A stretch of DNA of 64,000 bases from contig CM121341.1 of assembly GCA_051530055.1 (NCBI GenBank), forward strand, positions 5,704,001 through 5,768,000. The letters run 5' to 3'. Shown here piece after piece: positions 34,151-45,625 of the stretch. Position 1 is the stretch's first letter, and every line of letters begins with the position of its first letter. Origin of the DNA: Neoechinorhynchus agilis. Taxonomy: Eukaryota; Acanthocephala. Position numbers and translations under genes: made by a program. Under the pieces are notes generated by a model. That model did not search any database and was not told the DNA's origin. It saw nothing but the letters and a program-made list of their open reading frames with translations.

Positions 34151-34990
34151 GTCATTCTGAAGCTTTAAAGAGTTCATCGTAGGTTTGTTTCGCAAATTAT
34201 CACCGGGGGTGGCAACTAACAAATTTAACCATCTTTACGTATCGACACAAATAAAATCGTCTAAAATCGCTTAAGCGCTTTTTGAAGCTACGACGACAAA
34301 ATTCTCGGATGTACGAATAATTTCCATCTTCCAAAGAAGCATCCTGGCCACTACCCACTAAAATGGATGGTAAAAAGCGCCACAAAAGGTAATTGAATAA
34401 TTTAGCGTTATTGAGCAAGCAATTGGGAGATTTTCTGGCTAAAATGTACAAAGACAACAAAAGAAGTTCTCTAGAGATGCTAATCGCTTTAAAGACATGA
34501 TACCTCCTCTCGTACCTTTTTATAAGAGAAGGTCTGCAAGCCGAGAAATCAAAAACTCAAAAGCGGACTAACCAGCATCAAAAGATTTCCGTTGACCCAA
34601 AGTCCATTAAATTATAAGAATTAATTCCAATCCAATAATACAGGAAGCATAAAGCAAAGTCGCTGCACTTCTACCGCGCCGATTTGGTGTTTAAAGTTAC
34701 GTCGCAATTGGATTCAATATTCTTCCTGACTCTAAGCGCGCATACAAATAGTTTTGTCCTTTAAACATTCTTTTTCTCTAAATTACAACTTTACATCGCT
34801 ACTTTGTTTCGGTCTGGTCTTGGTGTCAAAGTCAAACTTCAGCCGGAAAAGGAGACTGCAACGGGGTTATAAAAGTGACGATGGCCGGTGCAATCCTTTG
34901 TCCCAACTTGGATCGTATGAGGGGAGTCAACCGATAGCGAAGAAAATTTCGAAGGAAAAGTTCTGTCTTGACCAAGACTTTGTGGTGGCA
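34151..34990. other. Intergenic, no supported gene
   Basis: A minus-strand frame of 86 codons (34200-34460) is basic and aromatic-rich with no recognised homology; the rest is featureless and leads into a retroelement fragment. Confidence 0.4.
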
Positions 34991-35815
34991 GTTGAAAAAT
35001 GGTGCCAGCAGACAGGCGCAAACCATGTTCCCGTGAATGGCCTCAGACAGTCGATCTGGGACGGGCCTCTCGTCGCGAGAGCTCACAGCTCTCTACTTTC
35101 CGGTTCTCGCGATGGGGTCGTCCCAGCTAGATTGTTGGCAGTTTCGACACGAGAATTTGGGGCGTGGTTGAAGGCTGTTCCTCTGGCATCAGTGGGAACT
35201 CTTCTTACTGACGAGGTAACAAGGATCGCAGTATCTTTAAGACTTGGTCTCCCGATATGCACGCCCCATCGTTGTCGATGTGGGTCTTTGGTTGATGCTC
35301 TCGGTCGACACGGTCTCGCCTGCAGAAGGTCAGGAGGAAGGTTCTCACGCCATTCTGAGATCAATTTCTCGGGCGTTGAGAACGGCGAACTTCCCGAACA
35401 TCCTAGAACCCGCCCAGCTCTGTCGACTAGACGGCCGTAGGCCCGATGGAATTTCGGTCTTTCCGTGGTGGGAAGGGCAAATGCCTTCTCCGGGACACCC
35501 TCGCAGCCAGCAACATTCGCTACTCCCTCGAAATCGCCGGTGGTGCCGCCAGTGCAGCGGAAGGGAGGAAAATACGGAAATATCTTCACTTATCGAGGGC
35601 TCACTATTTTGTCCCCTTTCGGGTAGAGACGTATGGGGCGCTCGGCACTCTGCTCCAGGATCTCTCGAAGAAATTGAGAGAGGCAACCGGAGACTCAAGA
35701 GCAGGTGTATTCCTTCGACAAAATATCTCGCTAGCAGTACAACGGGGCAATGCTGCCAGCGTGATGGCGACGGTCGAGGAAGGACAAAAGCTGGAATTCA
35801 GCGGGAGGTGGTGAG
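34991..35815 (+). mobile_element. RT-element C-terminal fragment, copy 3 (longest)
   Basis: Longest of three copies of the element at 15941 and 20540. Recognisable parts in order: REFGAWLKAVPLAS, TRIAVSLRLGLP, a CRCG...H..LACRRS zinc-type motif, an RPDG motif, and LSLAVQRGNAASV-like end (here ISLAVQRGNAASV). The CxCG-H-C plus RPDG order resembles the restriction-like endonuclease end of some non-LTR elements. The copy is broken and lacks its RT core in this window. Confidence 0.75.
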
Positions 35816-36009
35816 TGTGCTTCAAACAGATTGTTTGAATTGTTAAAAATATATTATGTTTTTAAAAAAAAGTTTTGCCATAGACTGTGTGGATTTCGCT
35901 TAGAAAGATCTCGGAACGGTTTTTACTATTTTTAGGCATTAACAATTTTTGTGCGCTAAGGGAAATAAAAGATGTTGAAAAGATAATTCATTGTTATTTG
36001 TCGATAGAA

Positions 36010-36175
36010 GAAAATAAATGAAATTAAGAATTTATTGGATATTTCGATCCACTATCTCGGATCTTCCTCAACGATTGTTTGTAGGTTTTCTACAATTTAA
36101 GCTAGAAAACTTACAAGCAATCGCTGAAGAAGATTCGAGATAGTGGATCGAAATATCCAATAAATTCTTAATTTG
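36010..36175. mobile_element. Hairpin MITE, ~165 bp
   Basis: Arms aattaagaatttattggata...gatagtggatcgaaat pair with their reverse complements at 36130-36175, so most of the element folds back on itself around a short loop. Non-coding. Confidence 0.85.
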
Positions 36176-36539
36176 CTTTATTTTCTCCTATCGAAAAATG
36201 GAAATAAACGATTTTTATTCATTCTTTATGTTAGACGATTCATGAATATTATTTTGGTTTTTATTTGATAAAATTTACAAGTTTTGGAAGATAATGTTCT
36301 GTGGAGCCGCGGTTTTCCTCACGCTTTCTCAGCATTCCTTCGGGAGAAGTTTAAGGAATGCTGTCGCACGCGGGTATCGCCATCGACCTCTTTGCTATAT
36401 CTGAAACCAGCTGAAGTGCGGATTCTCCGAGATCCATGAACGTTTCGATCCCGAAAGGCACAAAATGCAACATTTCTTTAGAGCCAGTCGAAATGCTCTC
36501 GCATTCGTGGGGATTTTAGCTCGTTTTGCATTGGTCAAT

Positions 36540-36720
36540 CTTTTTAAACAAAAATCCATATATTTTTTTAAAAAGCCTTTTTTCACATCGCCCAATCTTC
36601 TCTCGGATATCAAAACTTGAAATGATTCTGAGGAAAAACCAACCTTACAAGCGCTCCTGCAAACAATATCTGCCAATTCGCCCACCGACCGAATATTCTC
36701 AAACGAGCTAACTCGTGATC
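36540..36720 (+). mobile_element. LINE 3' tail fragment
   Basis: Plus-strand copy of the tail found at 55540-55620: the ctctcggatatc...gaaatgattctgagg stretch and ccttacaagcgctcctgc are shared. Only the last part of the element is present. Confidence 0.7.
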
Positions 36721-36739
36721 CACTCCAAAATCTCAGAAC

Positions 36740-37085
36740 TCGAGTGTTTCTCCCGAGGATTCATCAGTGAGTTTCCTCCTCCCTTCAAACTGAAATCAAC
36801 AGGAGCTTTAGTTCACTTGAACATCCTCAACACAACTACAGCGGAATGTACAAACTTCGGCGAGTTTTGATTGATTTTTAATTCTAGGCACATCCAACAC
36901 CGATTCATTGGTCTCGGAAAAAAGCGTATAAAATCACAGCACGATAAAATTATTTCGATCTGGTCGCCGATGACTCATAAGAAAAAAGGGCTTTAAATAT
37001 CTCGTTGAAGGAAATTCACTGATGAGTCCCGCATCCTCGAGAGGAATCTGAGGATTTGGAAAGGATTCGTACAAAACTCGGTTGG
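36740..37085. repeat. Inverted-repeat element, ~340 bp
   Basis: cccgaggattcatcagtgag near 36752-36771 pairs with ttcactgatgag...tcctcgag near 37013-37042. The right side resembles part of SF3B1 intron 2 (about 30335-30405), so this is one member of a small non-autonomous family. Confidence 0.55.
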
Positions 37086-37268
37086 TTGTGTGTTAAAAAA
37101 TCAGCAAAACCCTTAAATTTAAATAATATTCTCATCGATAAGCAGTGGTCGAGATGATGTGTTAGTTTGTTTTAGAAAATAAAACCCCGTAACTCCCCAC
37201 CCCCGAGAGAGTTCACTTACAAACCTTGAATGAGATTGATGAATCGTGTTGCTCATTTATTTTGTACG

Positions 37269-37655
37269 TTAATATTTTTGTTGTCTAATACGTCTCGCCA
37301 AGTGCATATCTCTTGGCATAATCGTGACACGCTTCGCGTGGATCGCGCAGAGGTTCGTATCTTCAAATAATTGAACAAGAAAAGATTCAGTTGCTTCCTG
37401 TAGAGCATTCAAGGCCGCTACTTGCCATTTGAAACCATTTTGTATTCCGGATACAATTTCCTTAACTAGTCTTTGAAAAGGCAATCTCCGCATCAATAGA
37501 TTCGTCGAACACTGATAACGGTATATTTCCCGAAGACTTAACATTCTAGGCTTGAAAGGACGAGATTTGGATTTAGCCCTTTTCGCTTTTGATGTCTTTG
37601 ATCGTATTTTGGCTACACTCGTGGATTTCTTTGCAGTTTGTGATAAACGTGCCAT
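37269..37655 (-). CDS. Divergent histone H3 variant, candidate centromeric H3
   Basis: Single exon, 128 residues from [11 protein letters not shown] (upstream in-frame ATG at 37673 adds six). The fold is clearly H3: [50 protein letters not shown] (quoted in parts), [14 protein letters not shown]. The tail keeps an H3 echo (MAR..QTAKKST against MARTKQTARKST), but Lys4 is Ser and Arg8 is Lys, and the K14-K36 segment is replaced by a Lys/Arg/Ser-rich stretch. CENP-A-like points: Trp in KWQVAAL where H3 has Phe, and Phe in ESFLV where H3 has Tyr. Against cenH3: loop 1 has canonical length, without the usual two-residue insertion. So it is a variant H3, cenH3 or a tissue-specific form. Confidence 0.85.
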   Translation of the reverse strand: MARLSQTAKKSTSVAKIRSKTSKAKRAKSKSRPFKPRMLSLREIYRYQCSTNLLMRRLPFQRLVKEIVSGIQNGFKWQVAALNALQEATESFLVQLFEDTNLCAIHAKRVTIMPRDMHLARRIRQQKY

Positions 37656-37750
37656 TGGTGTGGTTGTATACACTCAAAGTGTTCGTGGTTCAGCGATTTT
37701 CGTTCAATTCAAGCGACTTTCGGATTTCAACATCATCTAAAATCGCCATT

Positions 37751-38035
37751 ATGACCGTCGATTTTGCGCCACACCACCGCCGTTCTGGATCTCTCAAAGT
37801 GTCGTCCGGGTGTAACGGTCGAAAGGACGGATGCTAAGTTAGACTTATGTTTTGTAGAAGAAAAGGCTCCAGATCTCCAATCGCCAGTGATTCGTCTCAA
37901 TCTCTTAGACACCAGTTCCTGGCTCTACAAAACGTCCCGAGTGTCTCGACGCTAATGATTTCGACCAATATAACAATGTATTTGGTCTTTTTGCGGTCCT
38001 CAGCGGCCTGTGCTCCTCCTCCTCCTCCGGTTTAA
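37751..38035 (+). CDS. Possible small gene divergent from the H3 variant
   Basis: Open frames on plus begin 96 bp from the H3-variant start. A model ATG 37751, donor near 37801, acceptor at about 37852 and stop at 38035 gives roughly 80 residues ending in a Pro run, but other frames across the same stretch are equally open (37764-37955). No homology is recognised, and part of this may simply be the H3 promoter region. Confidence 0.2.
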
Positions 38036-38142
38036 TAGTGGCGAATTTTATGTTGCTGGCCTCGCCTCAAGAAAGTCGTAAACCAATGTAAAATCATTGC
38101 GGCTTTCAATATCGTTGAGTTTCTATGTCATTCTTTATAAAT

Positions 38143-38312
38143 AAAGTGCCAGATTTATTATCGAACGGAAAATGGGCTGACGGACAGCGTTGCCCTGCTC
38201 TGATTCCTTTTCAGATAACCGAAGAAAAGCTTCCTAACGAAGACGCAAGGCGTCGAAAATTTGAAGCAAGAAATAAATAAAACACCCATTTTCCGTTCAA
38301 TAATAAATCTGG
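38143..38312. mobile_element. Hairpin MITE, ~170 bp
   Basis: ccagatttattatcgaacgg...aaatggg at 38150-38178 is mirrored by cccattttccgttcaataat...aaatctgg at 38285-38312. The interior is non-coding. Confidence 0.75.
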
Positions 38313-38882
38313 AATAAAACATGAGGGTGTTGGGAAAAGAGGCTTTCCATAATTTTATAAATAAAGTGCTTTAACCAACATGAGAAACAATGACAATCCG
38401 TGGGAGAGACATAAAAAACGCACAATTCGTTCGAAATCATAAAAAAATTGACTTAAAATCTACCAGTATCCATAAATGTTAGCTAATGAGAAAATCTTGA
38501 ACATAGTTGGTCACAAAGGCTTGTAACGCTCTGTAAACCACTGAAGGTGAAAATTAGAGGAAAAATGACGAAAACCCATAGAATCCCGTTCAAATAATAT
38601 CGAGTTGTTCATTGAAATGACCGTCCCAACGCGAACACGAATCAACGAATTTAAAGCATTTTGCAAAAAAAAATTACGCCTTAATCGTATATTTTTCATA
38701 CGATTTATTTCAACTCAGTTTCGTCAAAATGTGAGAGTAAAAAGACCAATGCTCTTTCATTAAGTCTTTTTGATCGGTATCATTGGCAAAATCTGAAAAA
38801 CCTTTTGTGACTGCTATTTCTCATAGCGTAAATTATGATGGCTCACAAAAGTTTTAAAGATCCCGTAAACAATGAATTAAAT
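38313..38882. other. Intergenic, no supported gene
   Basis: AT-rich 3' flank of RPB11 with no convincing open frame or hairpin. Confidence 0.45.
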
Positions 38883-39224
38883 TTATTGCTTGCCGAGCTC
38901 CTCCAGCATTGAATCCTCAATAGTTGAAAATTGCTTTATAAGTAAGTTCAAAGCACATTCCAACGCGTTTTTGGCCGTATATTCTGGACCGATTGTTTGA
39001 ATTCGAATGACAATCTTCTCTTGCAAAGGATGAGGCATGCAACAACTACAGAAATAAATCTTCTTATCTTTTATCATTTCCTCTCTTAACAATGTACCCA
39101 TTGTATAGTCTTCATCAAGAATTGTAATTGTATAGGCGTTCTCGACGTTCTTCTCCTTTACTATCTTGATTTTATCCATTTTATTAACCGAAAGGTACAT
39201 TCGATATGCTTTGGGGTCGTTCAT
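38883..39224 (-). CDS. POLR2J: RNA polymerase II subunit RPB11
   Basis: RPB11 pairs with RPB3 to form the alpha-like assembly platform of Pol II. Single exon, 113 residues from MNDPKAY (39224), close to human 117; the frame stays open upstream to 39293 but that part is hydrophobic and outside the family. Motifs: LDEDYTMGTLLREEMIKD (family EDHTLGN...), FCSCCMPHPLQEKIVIRIQT (family [20 protein letters not shown]) and the C-terminal helix ALNLLIKQFSTIEDS. The PHPLxxKI(V/I)IRxQT block and the C-terminal helix favour RPB11 over RPAC2. A tandem array starts within about 45 bp of the start codon, so the promoter is inside or beside repeat DNA. Confidence 0.9.
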   Translation of the reverse strand: MNDPKAYRMYLSVNKMDKIKIVKEKNVENAYTITILDEDYTMGTLLREEMIKDKKIYFCSCCMPHPLQEKIVIRIQTIGPEYTAKNALECALNLLIKQFSTIEDSMLEELGKQ

Positions 39225-39264
39225 TGTGTAATTCTTAAATACTAAATAGGAGATTCTCAAAAAA

Positions 39265-40640
39265 AAGGAAAAATTGAACATTTTCTGAGGCACTGTTCAA
39301 TCGCGAATTTTGATCTCTTTTGAAAGGAGCAAATTCTATTCATCCAAACGAGTTTATTAGACAAAGTTAAAATTTAGAATTCAACTCAGGAGAAATGATA
39401 ATCACCGCATTTCATTCGCGGACTAATTTTTATCTTTTATTTTTTAGAGAAGGAAAAATTGAACACTTTCTGAGGCAACGTTCGATTGAGAGAGCAAATT
39501 CTATTAATCCAAACGAGTTTATTAGACAAAGTTAAAATTTAGAATTCAACCTCAGAGAAATGATAATCACCGCATTTCATTCGCGGACTAATTTTTATCT
39601 TTTATTTTTTAGAGAAATAAAAATTGGACACTTTCTGAGGCAGCGTTCGATTGAGAGAGCAAATTCTATTAATCCAAACGAGTTTATTAGACAAAGTTAA
39701 AATTTAGAATTCAACCTCAGAGAAATGATAATCACCGCATTTCATTCGCGGACTAATTTTTATCTTTTATTTTTTAGAGAAATAAAAATTGGACACTTTC
39801 TGAGGCAGCGTTCGATTGAGAATTTTGATCTCTTTTGAAAGGAGCAAATTCTATTAATCCAAACGAGTTTATTAGACAAAGTTAAAATTTAGAATTCAAC
39901 TCAGAGAAATGATAATCACCGCATTTCATTCGCGGACTAATTTTTATCTTTTATTTTTTAGAGAAATAAAAATTGGACACTTTCTGAGGCAGCGTTCGAT
40001 TGAGAATTTTGATCTCTTTTGAAAGGAGCAAATTCTATTAATCCAAACGAGTTTATTAGACAAAGTTAAAATTTAGAATTCAACCTCAGAGAAATGATAA
40101 TCACCGCATTTCATTCGCGGACTAATTTTTATCTTTTATTTTTTAGAGAAATAAAAATTGGACACTTTCTGAGGCAGCGTTCGATTGAGAATTTTGATCT
40201 CTTTTGAAAGGAGCAAATTCTATTAATCCAAACGAGTTTATTAGACAAAGTTAAAATTTAGAATTCAACCTCAGAGAAATGATAATCACCGCATTTCATT
40301 CGCGGACTAATTTTTATCTTTTATTTTTTAGAGAAATAAAAATTGGACACTTTCTGAGGCAGCGTTCGATTGAGAGAGCAAATTCTATTAATCCAAACGA
40401 GTTTATTAGACAAAGTTAAAATTTAGAATTCAACCTCAGAGAAATGATAATCACCGCATTTCATTCGCGGACTAATTTTTATCTTTTATTTTTTAGAGAA
40501 ATAAAAATTGGACACTTTCTGAGGCAGCGTTCGATTGAGAATTTTGATCTCTTTTGAAAGGAGCAAATTTTATTCATCCAAACGAGTTTATTAGACAAAG
40601 TTAAAATTTAGAATTCAACTCCGAGGAAATGATATAAACT
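39265..40640. repeat. Tandem array, about 8 units of ~165 or ~185 bp
   Basis: Units repeat at caccgcatttcattcgcgg (about 39404, 39569, 39733, 39917, 40101, 40286, 40457). Long units carry attttgatctcttttgaaag and short ones lack that ~20 bp. The leftmost unit is the most diverged and abuts RPB11. Two inverted copies of the same unit are at 49262-49640. Confidence 0.93.
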
Positions 40641-41200
40641 TCCATTTTTAAAAGGTATTAAAACATCCCTTAGTCAGCTTTTTCGTCCACAAATATCGGT
40701 TGGCGGTGTGCCTAAAAAGGAAAAAGACGAATAAGAGATGACGTATTTTCTAAATCGATCAATTTCAATAATCGATACCGACATAAGTTCTTGTTTTCGG
40801 CGTAAAAAAATAAAAAAGACTTTATCAGATCCGTGTTTTGGGAACCACAATCTTGTAACGCGTTTATCATTCGCACTTGAATGTGAGCCCAAAAAATCAG
40901 ACCTAATAAATTCTTTAGTTTTTACGCCAAAAACAAGTTTGTATTAGTCACAGCATGGATTCCTTTTTTAACACGGAAGAATTCACGATGAGTACGTCAT
41001 TATTTGTGTTGTGCATGATTCTATCTTGGTTTTTCAAGGAAGATTTATTGGAAAGTATCGGTCGGGTCGCGTTATTCACAATATTCGTTGCTATTCGCCA
41101 CAAACGAACTAAATATCCAATCGTTTCTTTCTTAGGTGCTTTTTTTCCAGAAAATACGCTGATGGGCGTTAAATCTCGAACTATAAACCACGAAAAAAAT
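40641..41200. other. Intergenic with unassigned open frames
   Basis: Open frames occur on both strands (40738-40947 and 40955-41263 on plus, 40948-41223 on minus), overlapping each other. No homology decides between them; none is called. Confidence 0.4.
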
Positions 41201-41930
41201 AGAGATTGTTTTCTTATTCTCAATATATTTCGCCGGACTTCTTCGGGCTGTAAAAGTGTTTAATGAGCACTTGAACGTCTGCTTATTAAACACATTTTAA
41301 CAGCCTCAAGAAGTCCAACAAAACAAACAAAATATATTGAGAATAATAAATCTTTATTTTTCAATGATTTTGCAAAAATCTTCTTTACGGAAAAGAATTC
41401 GCTGCAGTGAATGCATTAAATTTTTTATAGACCAAAAACTATTAGGAAAAAAGAAAAAACATAAATATGCTTCGAGAAGAATAAAGGAAGTTCCGCCATA
41501 CTCAACCATTTTCTACAACAATTTTTATGGAAGTCATCATAAAAGGAGCCGTGTTCAAAGTCCTAAATAATTATATCTACACCAAGAAAGCTAAATCACT
41601 AAACTCCATGATTAAAAAACGAACATGGAAACAAAGCAATGTATTTTTTGGTGATAAGAAAAACGGAGATTGTTTTCTTATTCTCAATATATTTCGTCGG
41701 ACTTCTTCGGGTTGTAAAAGTGTTTAATGAGCACTTGAACGTCTGCTTATTAAACACATTTTAACAGCCTCAAGAAGTCCAACAAAACAAACAAAATATA
41801 TTGAGAATAATAAATCTTTATTTTTCAATGATTATGAAAAACTCTTTTTTACGGAAAAGAATTCGCTGCAGTGAATGCATTAAATTTTTTATAGACCAAA
41901 AACTATTAGGAAAAAAGAAAATAATATTTC
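41201..41930. repeat. Direct duplication of a ~260-bp block containing a hairpin MITE
   Basis: Blocks 41201-41460 and 41667-41926 are almost identical. Each contains a ~130-bp foldback whose arms start ttattctcaatatattt, continue ggacttcttcgg and gctgtaaaa, and return as ttttaacagc, caagaagtcc and aaatatattgagaataa. The blocks are separated by about 200 bp of unique sequence, so this is a segmental duplication, not two independent insertions. Confidence 0.85.
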
Positions 41931-43263
41931 CCTCCCCGCATAGAAGATATTGAAATATTTCGCGAATAAAAAACGTCAAAATTCCCAATATTTCGTCCGT
42001 AGATCAGGGTGCCTCTATCCTGAGTTTTGGCCTATAATCCGCCCTATTTGACTGGAATGCTCACTTGGTATCCTCATTGTCAAAAATCAATCTCATGATT
42101 CGATGTTAGGACTTTGGTCCGTTTCCTTGTTCAACAGCGTTTAGATGATTAGTGTGCCCAATTTGTTGACTTTTGGGCATTCCGAGATGGAGTCGGCTAA
42201 AGGATTAACAATGCTGGACAATTTCTCGCTCTTGTCCTACTTCAGGATTCGGTTCCATTGAAATGGAACTTCCAAAAAGAAAACCGGTTCTTTAGGTTCG
42301 TCATAGCGCTCGTCCCGAATACATCGAGCTATCTTGCTACTCGGATAATCCTTCCTTAGTTCATGGCATAGGACATTCTGATCAGACCAATATCGAAATG
42401 CTCTCCGATCCTCACTACTTTGTAGGATATTGATTGGGAAGATCGTCTTAGGAGAACATCCAGAAAAGCTAAGATGCTTTTACCATTTCTGCGTCCCATT
42501 TTGTACGCTAATCGCACACACATCCAATTCGTATTCGTAGTTGCTTGCTCGTATAGAAAGATTTAAATGTAATTAAAAGAGAGAAGCAAGGCTGTGATGC
42601 CGAGAGAAGTGTTTTGCTAACGAATATTTTTAATCTGTCATTTAAATTAAAGACTGAGAGAGAGCAAGGTCCAAGAGTCTTTCTTTCATTAGATAAACAT
42701 TTTCTAATCGATAATTGGGTAAAAGATTTAACCTGGCTAGATGGGGACGATAAAATGAAAAGCCAAAACGATGAATTTATTGTTTAAATAAAATCGACAT
42801 TTTGCGCACTAAAACGTTATCGTAAATTGACGCCAAGTCCTCCTGGTCCACCTCTTGTTCACGAGACTCGAATTTAACGGAGTTCACCAATGACGCTATA
42901 AGGGCAAAGATCCTAGGTACCGAAATTTATTTTATTTCACCTATGATCACATTGGCTCAAAAAGTCAAATAAAGTTGAGGAAATACATTTTATCTACAAA
43001 ATATTCTTGTGAAATACGACGCCATTTTCCAATCGCATGATTAAGTTTTGTTTTTTAAAAACTGACGCTTGACAAATAAGACTGTTGTAGTGGTAAATGG
43101 AAAAATCTTTATTTTCGAAAGCTTATGGAATTCCGCTAGAGACAAAAACCCGAGGGAGATCTTTAAAGACCAGTATATTTCGACCGATTGAATCGGCGAT
43201 CTCATTCGGGTGTCGACAAGCGACCTAAACAATAACATATCTAACCACACCCGAATGCAATCC
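41931..43263. other. Intergenic, possibly decayed retroelement on minus
   Basis: Between about 42050 and 42480 the minus strand retains protein-like stretches in shifting frames that look like old retroelement coding DNA, but no family motif is clear. 42490-43263 shows nothing supported. Confidence 0.35.
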
Positions 43264-45487
43264 TCAGCCTAGACAAAAAAACCCACAAGAACTTCTCAAT
43301 ATAATCAGGACGAAATTTTTAAGCTTTACGCGAAAACTCTCGGAGATCAAGATTTTTTTTGTAACTCCAAGAGCTCTGAGTTTAAAGTGTAAATTACGGC
43401 TGGGGAAATGCGACGGAGGGTTCTGGACTTCATTTAGAGACAAAAACCCACAAGAACTTCTCAATATAATCAGGACGAAATTTTTAAGCTTTACGCGAAA
43501 ACTCTCGGAGATTAAGATTTTTTTGTAACTCCAAGAGCTCTGAGTTAAAGTGTAAATTACGGCTGGGAAATGCGACGGAGGGTTCGACTTCATAGAGACA
43601 AAACCCCCACAAGAACTTCTCAATATAATCAGGACGAAATTTCCAAGCTTTACGCGAAAACTCTCGGAGATCAAGATTTTTTTTGTAACTCCAAGAGCTC
43701 TGAGTTTAAAGTGTAAATTACGGCTGGGGAAATGCGACGGAGGGTTCTGGACTTCAGTTAGAGACAAAACCCCCACAAGAACTTCTCAATATAATCAGGA
43801 CGAAATTTCCAAGCTTTACGCGAAAACTCTCGGAGATCAAGATTTTTTTTGTAACTCCAAGAGCTCTGAGTTTAAAGTGTAAATTACGACTGGGGAAATG
43901 CGACGGAGGGTTCTGGACTTCATTTAGAGACAAAACCCCAACAAGAACTTCTCAATATAATCAGGACGAAATTTTTAAGCTTTACGCGAAAACTCTCGGA
44001 GATTAAGATTTTTTTTGTAACTCCAAGAGCTCTGAGTTTAAAGTGTAAATTACGATTGATGAAATGCGACGGAGGGTTCTGGACTTCAGTTAGAGACAAA
44101 ACCCCTACAAGAACTTCTCAATATAATCAGGACGAAATTTTTAAGCTTTACGCGAAAACTCTCGGAGATCAAGATTTTTTTTGTAACTCCAAGAGCTCTG
44201 AGTTTAAAGTGTAAATTACGATTGATGAAATGCGACGGAGGGTTCTGGACTTCAGTTAGAGACAAAACCCCCACAAGAACTTCTCAATATAATCAGGACG
44301 AAATTTTTAAGCTTTACGCGAAAACTCTCGGAGATCAAGATTTTTTTGTAACTCCAAGAGCTCTGAGTTTAAAGTGTAAATTACGGCTGGGGAAATGCGA
44401 CGGAGGGTTCTGGACTTCAGTTAGAGACAAAACCCCCACAAGAACTTCTCAATATAATCAGGACGAAATTTCCAAGCTTTACGCGAAAACTCTCGGAGAT
44501 CAAGATTTTTTTTGTAACTCCAAGAGCTCTGAGTTTAAAGTGTAAATTACGGCTGGGAAATGCGACGGAGGGTTCTGGACTTCAGTTAGAGACAAAACCC
44601 CACAAGAATCATAATCAGGACGAAATTTTTAAGCTTTACGCGAAAACTCTCGAGATCAAGATTTTTTTGTAACTCCAAGAGCTCTGATAAAAATTACGAT
44701 TGATGAAATGCGACGGAGGGTTCTGGACTTCAGTTAGAGACAAAACCCCCACAAGAACTTCTCAATATAATCAGGACGAAATTTCCAAGCTTTACGCGAA
44801 AACTCTCGGAGATCAAGATTTTTTTTGTAACTCCAAGAGCTCTGAGTTTAAAGTGTAAATTACGATTGATGAAATGCGACGGAGGGTTCTGGACTTCAGT
44901 TAGAGACAAAACCCCTACAAGAACTTCTCAATATAATCAGGACGAAATTTCCAAGCTTTACGCGAAAACTCTCGGAGATCAAGATTTTTTTGTAACTCCA
45001 AGAGCTCTGAGTTTAAAGTGTAAATTACGATTGATGAAATGCGACGGAGGGTTCTGGACTTCAGTTAGAGACAAAACCCCCACAAGAACTTCTCAATATA
45101 ATCAGGACGAAATTTTTAAGCTTTACGCGAAAACTCTCGGAGATCAAGATTTTTTTTGTAACTCCAAGAGCTCTGAGTTTAAAGTGTAAATTACGACTGG
45201 GGAAATGCGACGGAGGGTTCTGGACTTCATTTAGAGACAAAACCCCCACAAGAACTTCTCAATATAATCAGGACGAAATTTTTAAGCTTTACGCGAAAAC
45301 TCTCGGAGATCAAGATTTTTTTTGTAACTCCAAGAGCTCTGAGTTTAAAGTGTAAATTACGATTGGGGAAATGCGACGGAGGGTTCTGGACTTCAGTTAG
45401 AGACAAAACCCCAACAAGAACTTCTCAATATAATCAGGACGAAATTTTTAAGCTTTACGCGAAAACTCTCGGAGATCAAGATTTTTT
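43264..45487. repeat. Tandem array, about 14 units of ~165 bp
   Basis: The motif gaacttctcaatataatcag recurs at about 43288, 43452, 43611, 43779, 43944, 44107, 44276, 44443, 44756, 44919, 45085, 45251 and 45417, with one damaged unit near 44606. Units share ctctcggagatcaagat, ccaagagctctgagtt and gaaatgcgacggagggtt. Poly-T length (7-9) and cggctgg/cgattgat variants define subtypes. Overlapping open frames on both strands exist because 165 is divisible by three; there is no start context or homology to make them genes. Confidence 0.94.
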
Positions 45488-45625
45488 CTTAAATTAAGAA
45501 AATAAAGTCTTGCTAGCCGATAACTTTTTAATTTGGTGTTTAATTCTGCCCTTTTTTTGCCGGCTGATGCGTTTTCCTGGAAAAGAAAATAATGTTTAAA
45601 ATTTCCTCGATTGGTGATATTAAAT

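Noticed and set aside
38883-39293. RPAC2 (Pol I/III subunit) instead of RPB11
   Set aside because: The PHPLQEKIVIRIQT block and C-terminal helix are closer to RPB11.
43264-45249. Repeated open frames of 60-170 codons on both strands
   Set aside because: They follow the 165-bp tandem unit, occur on both strands at once and lack any homology or start context.
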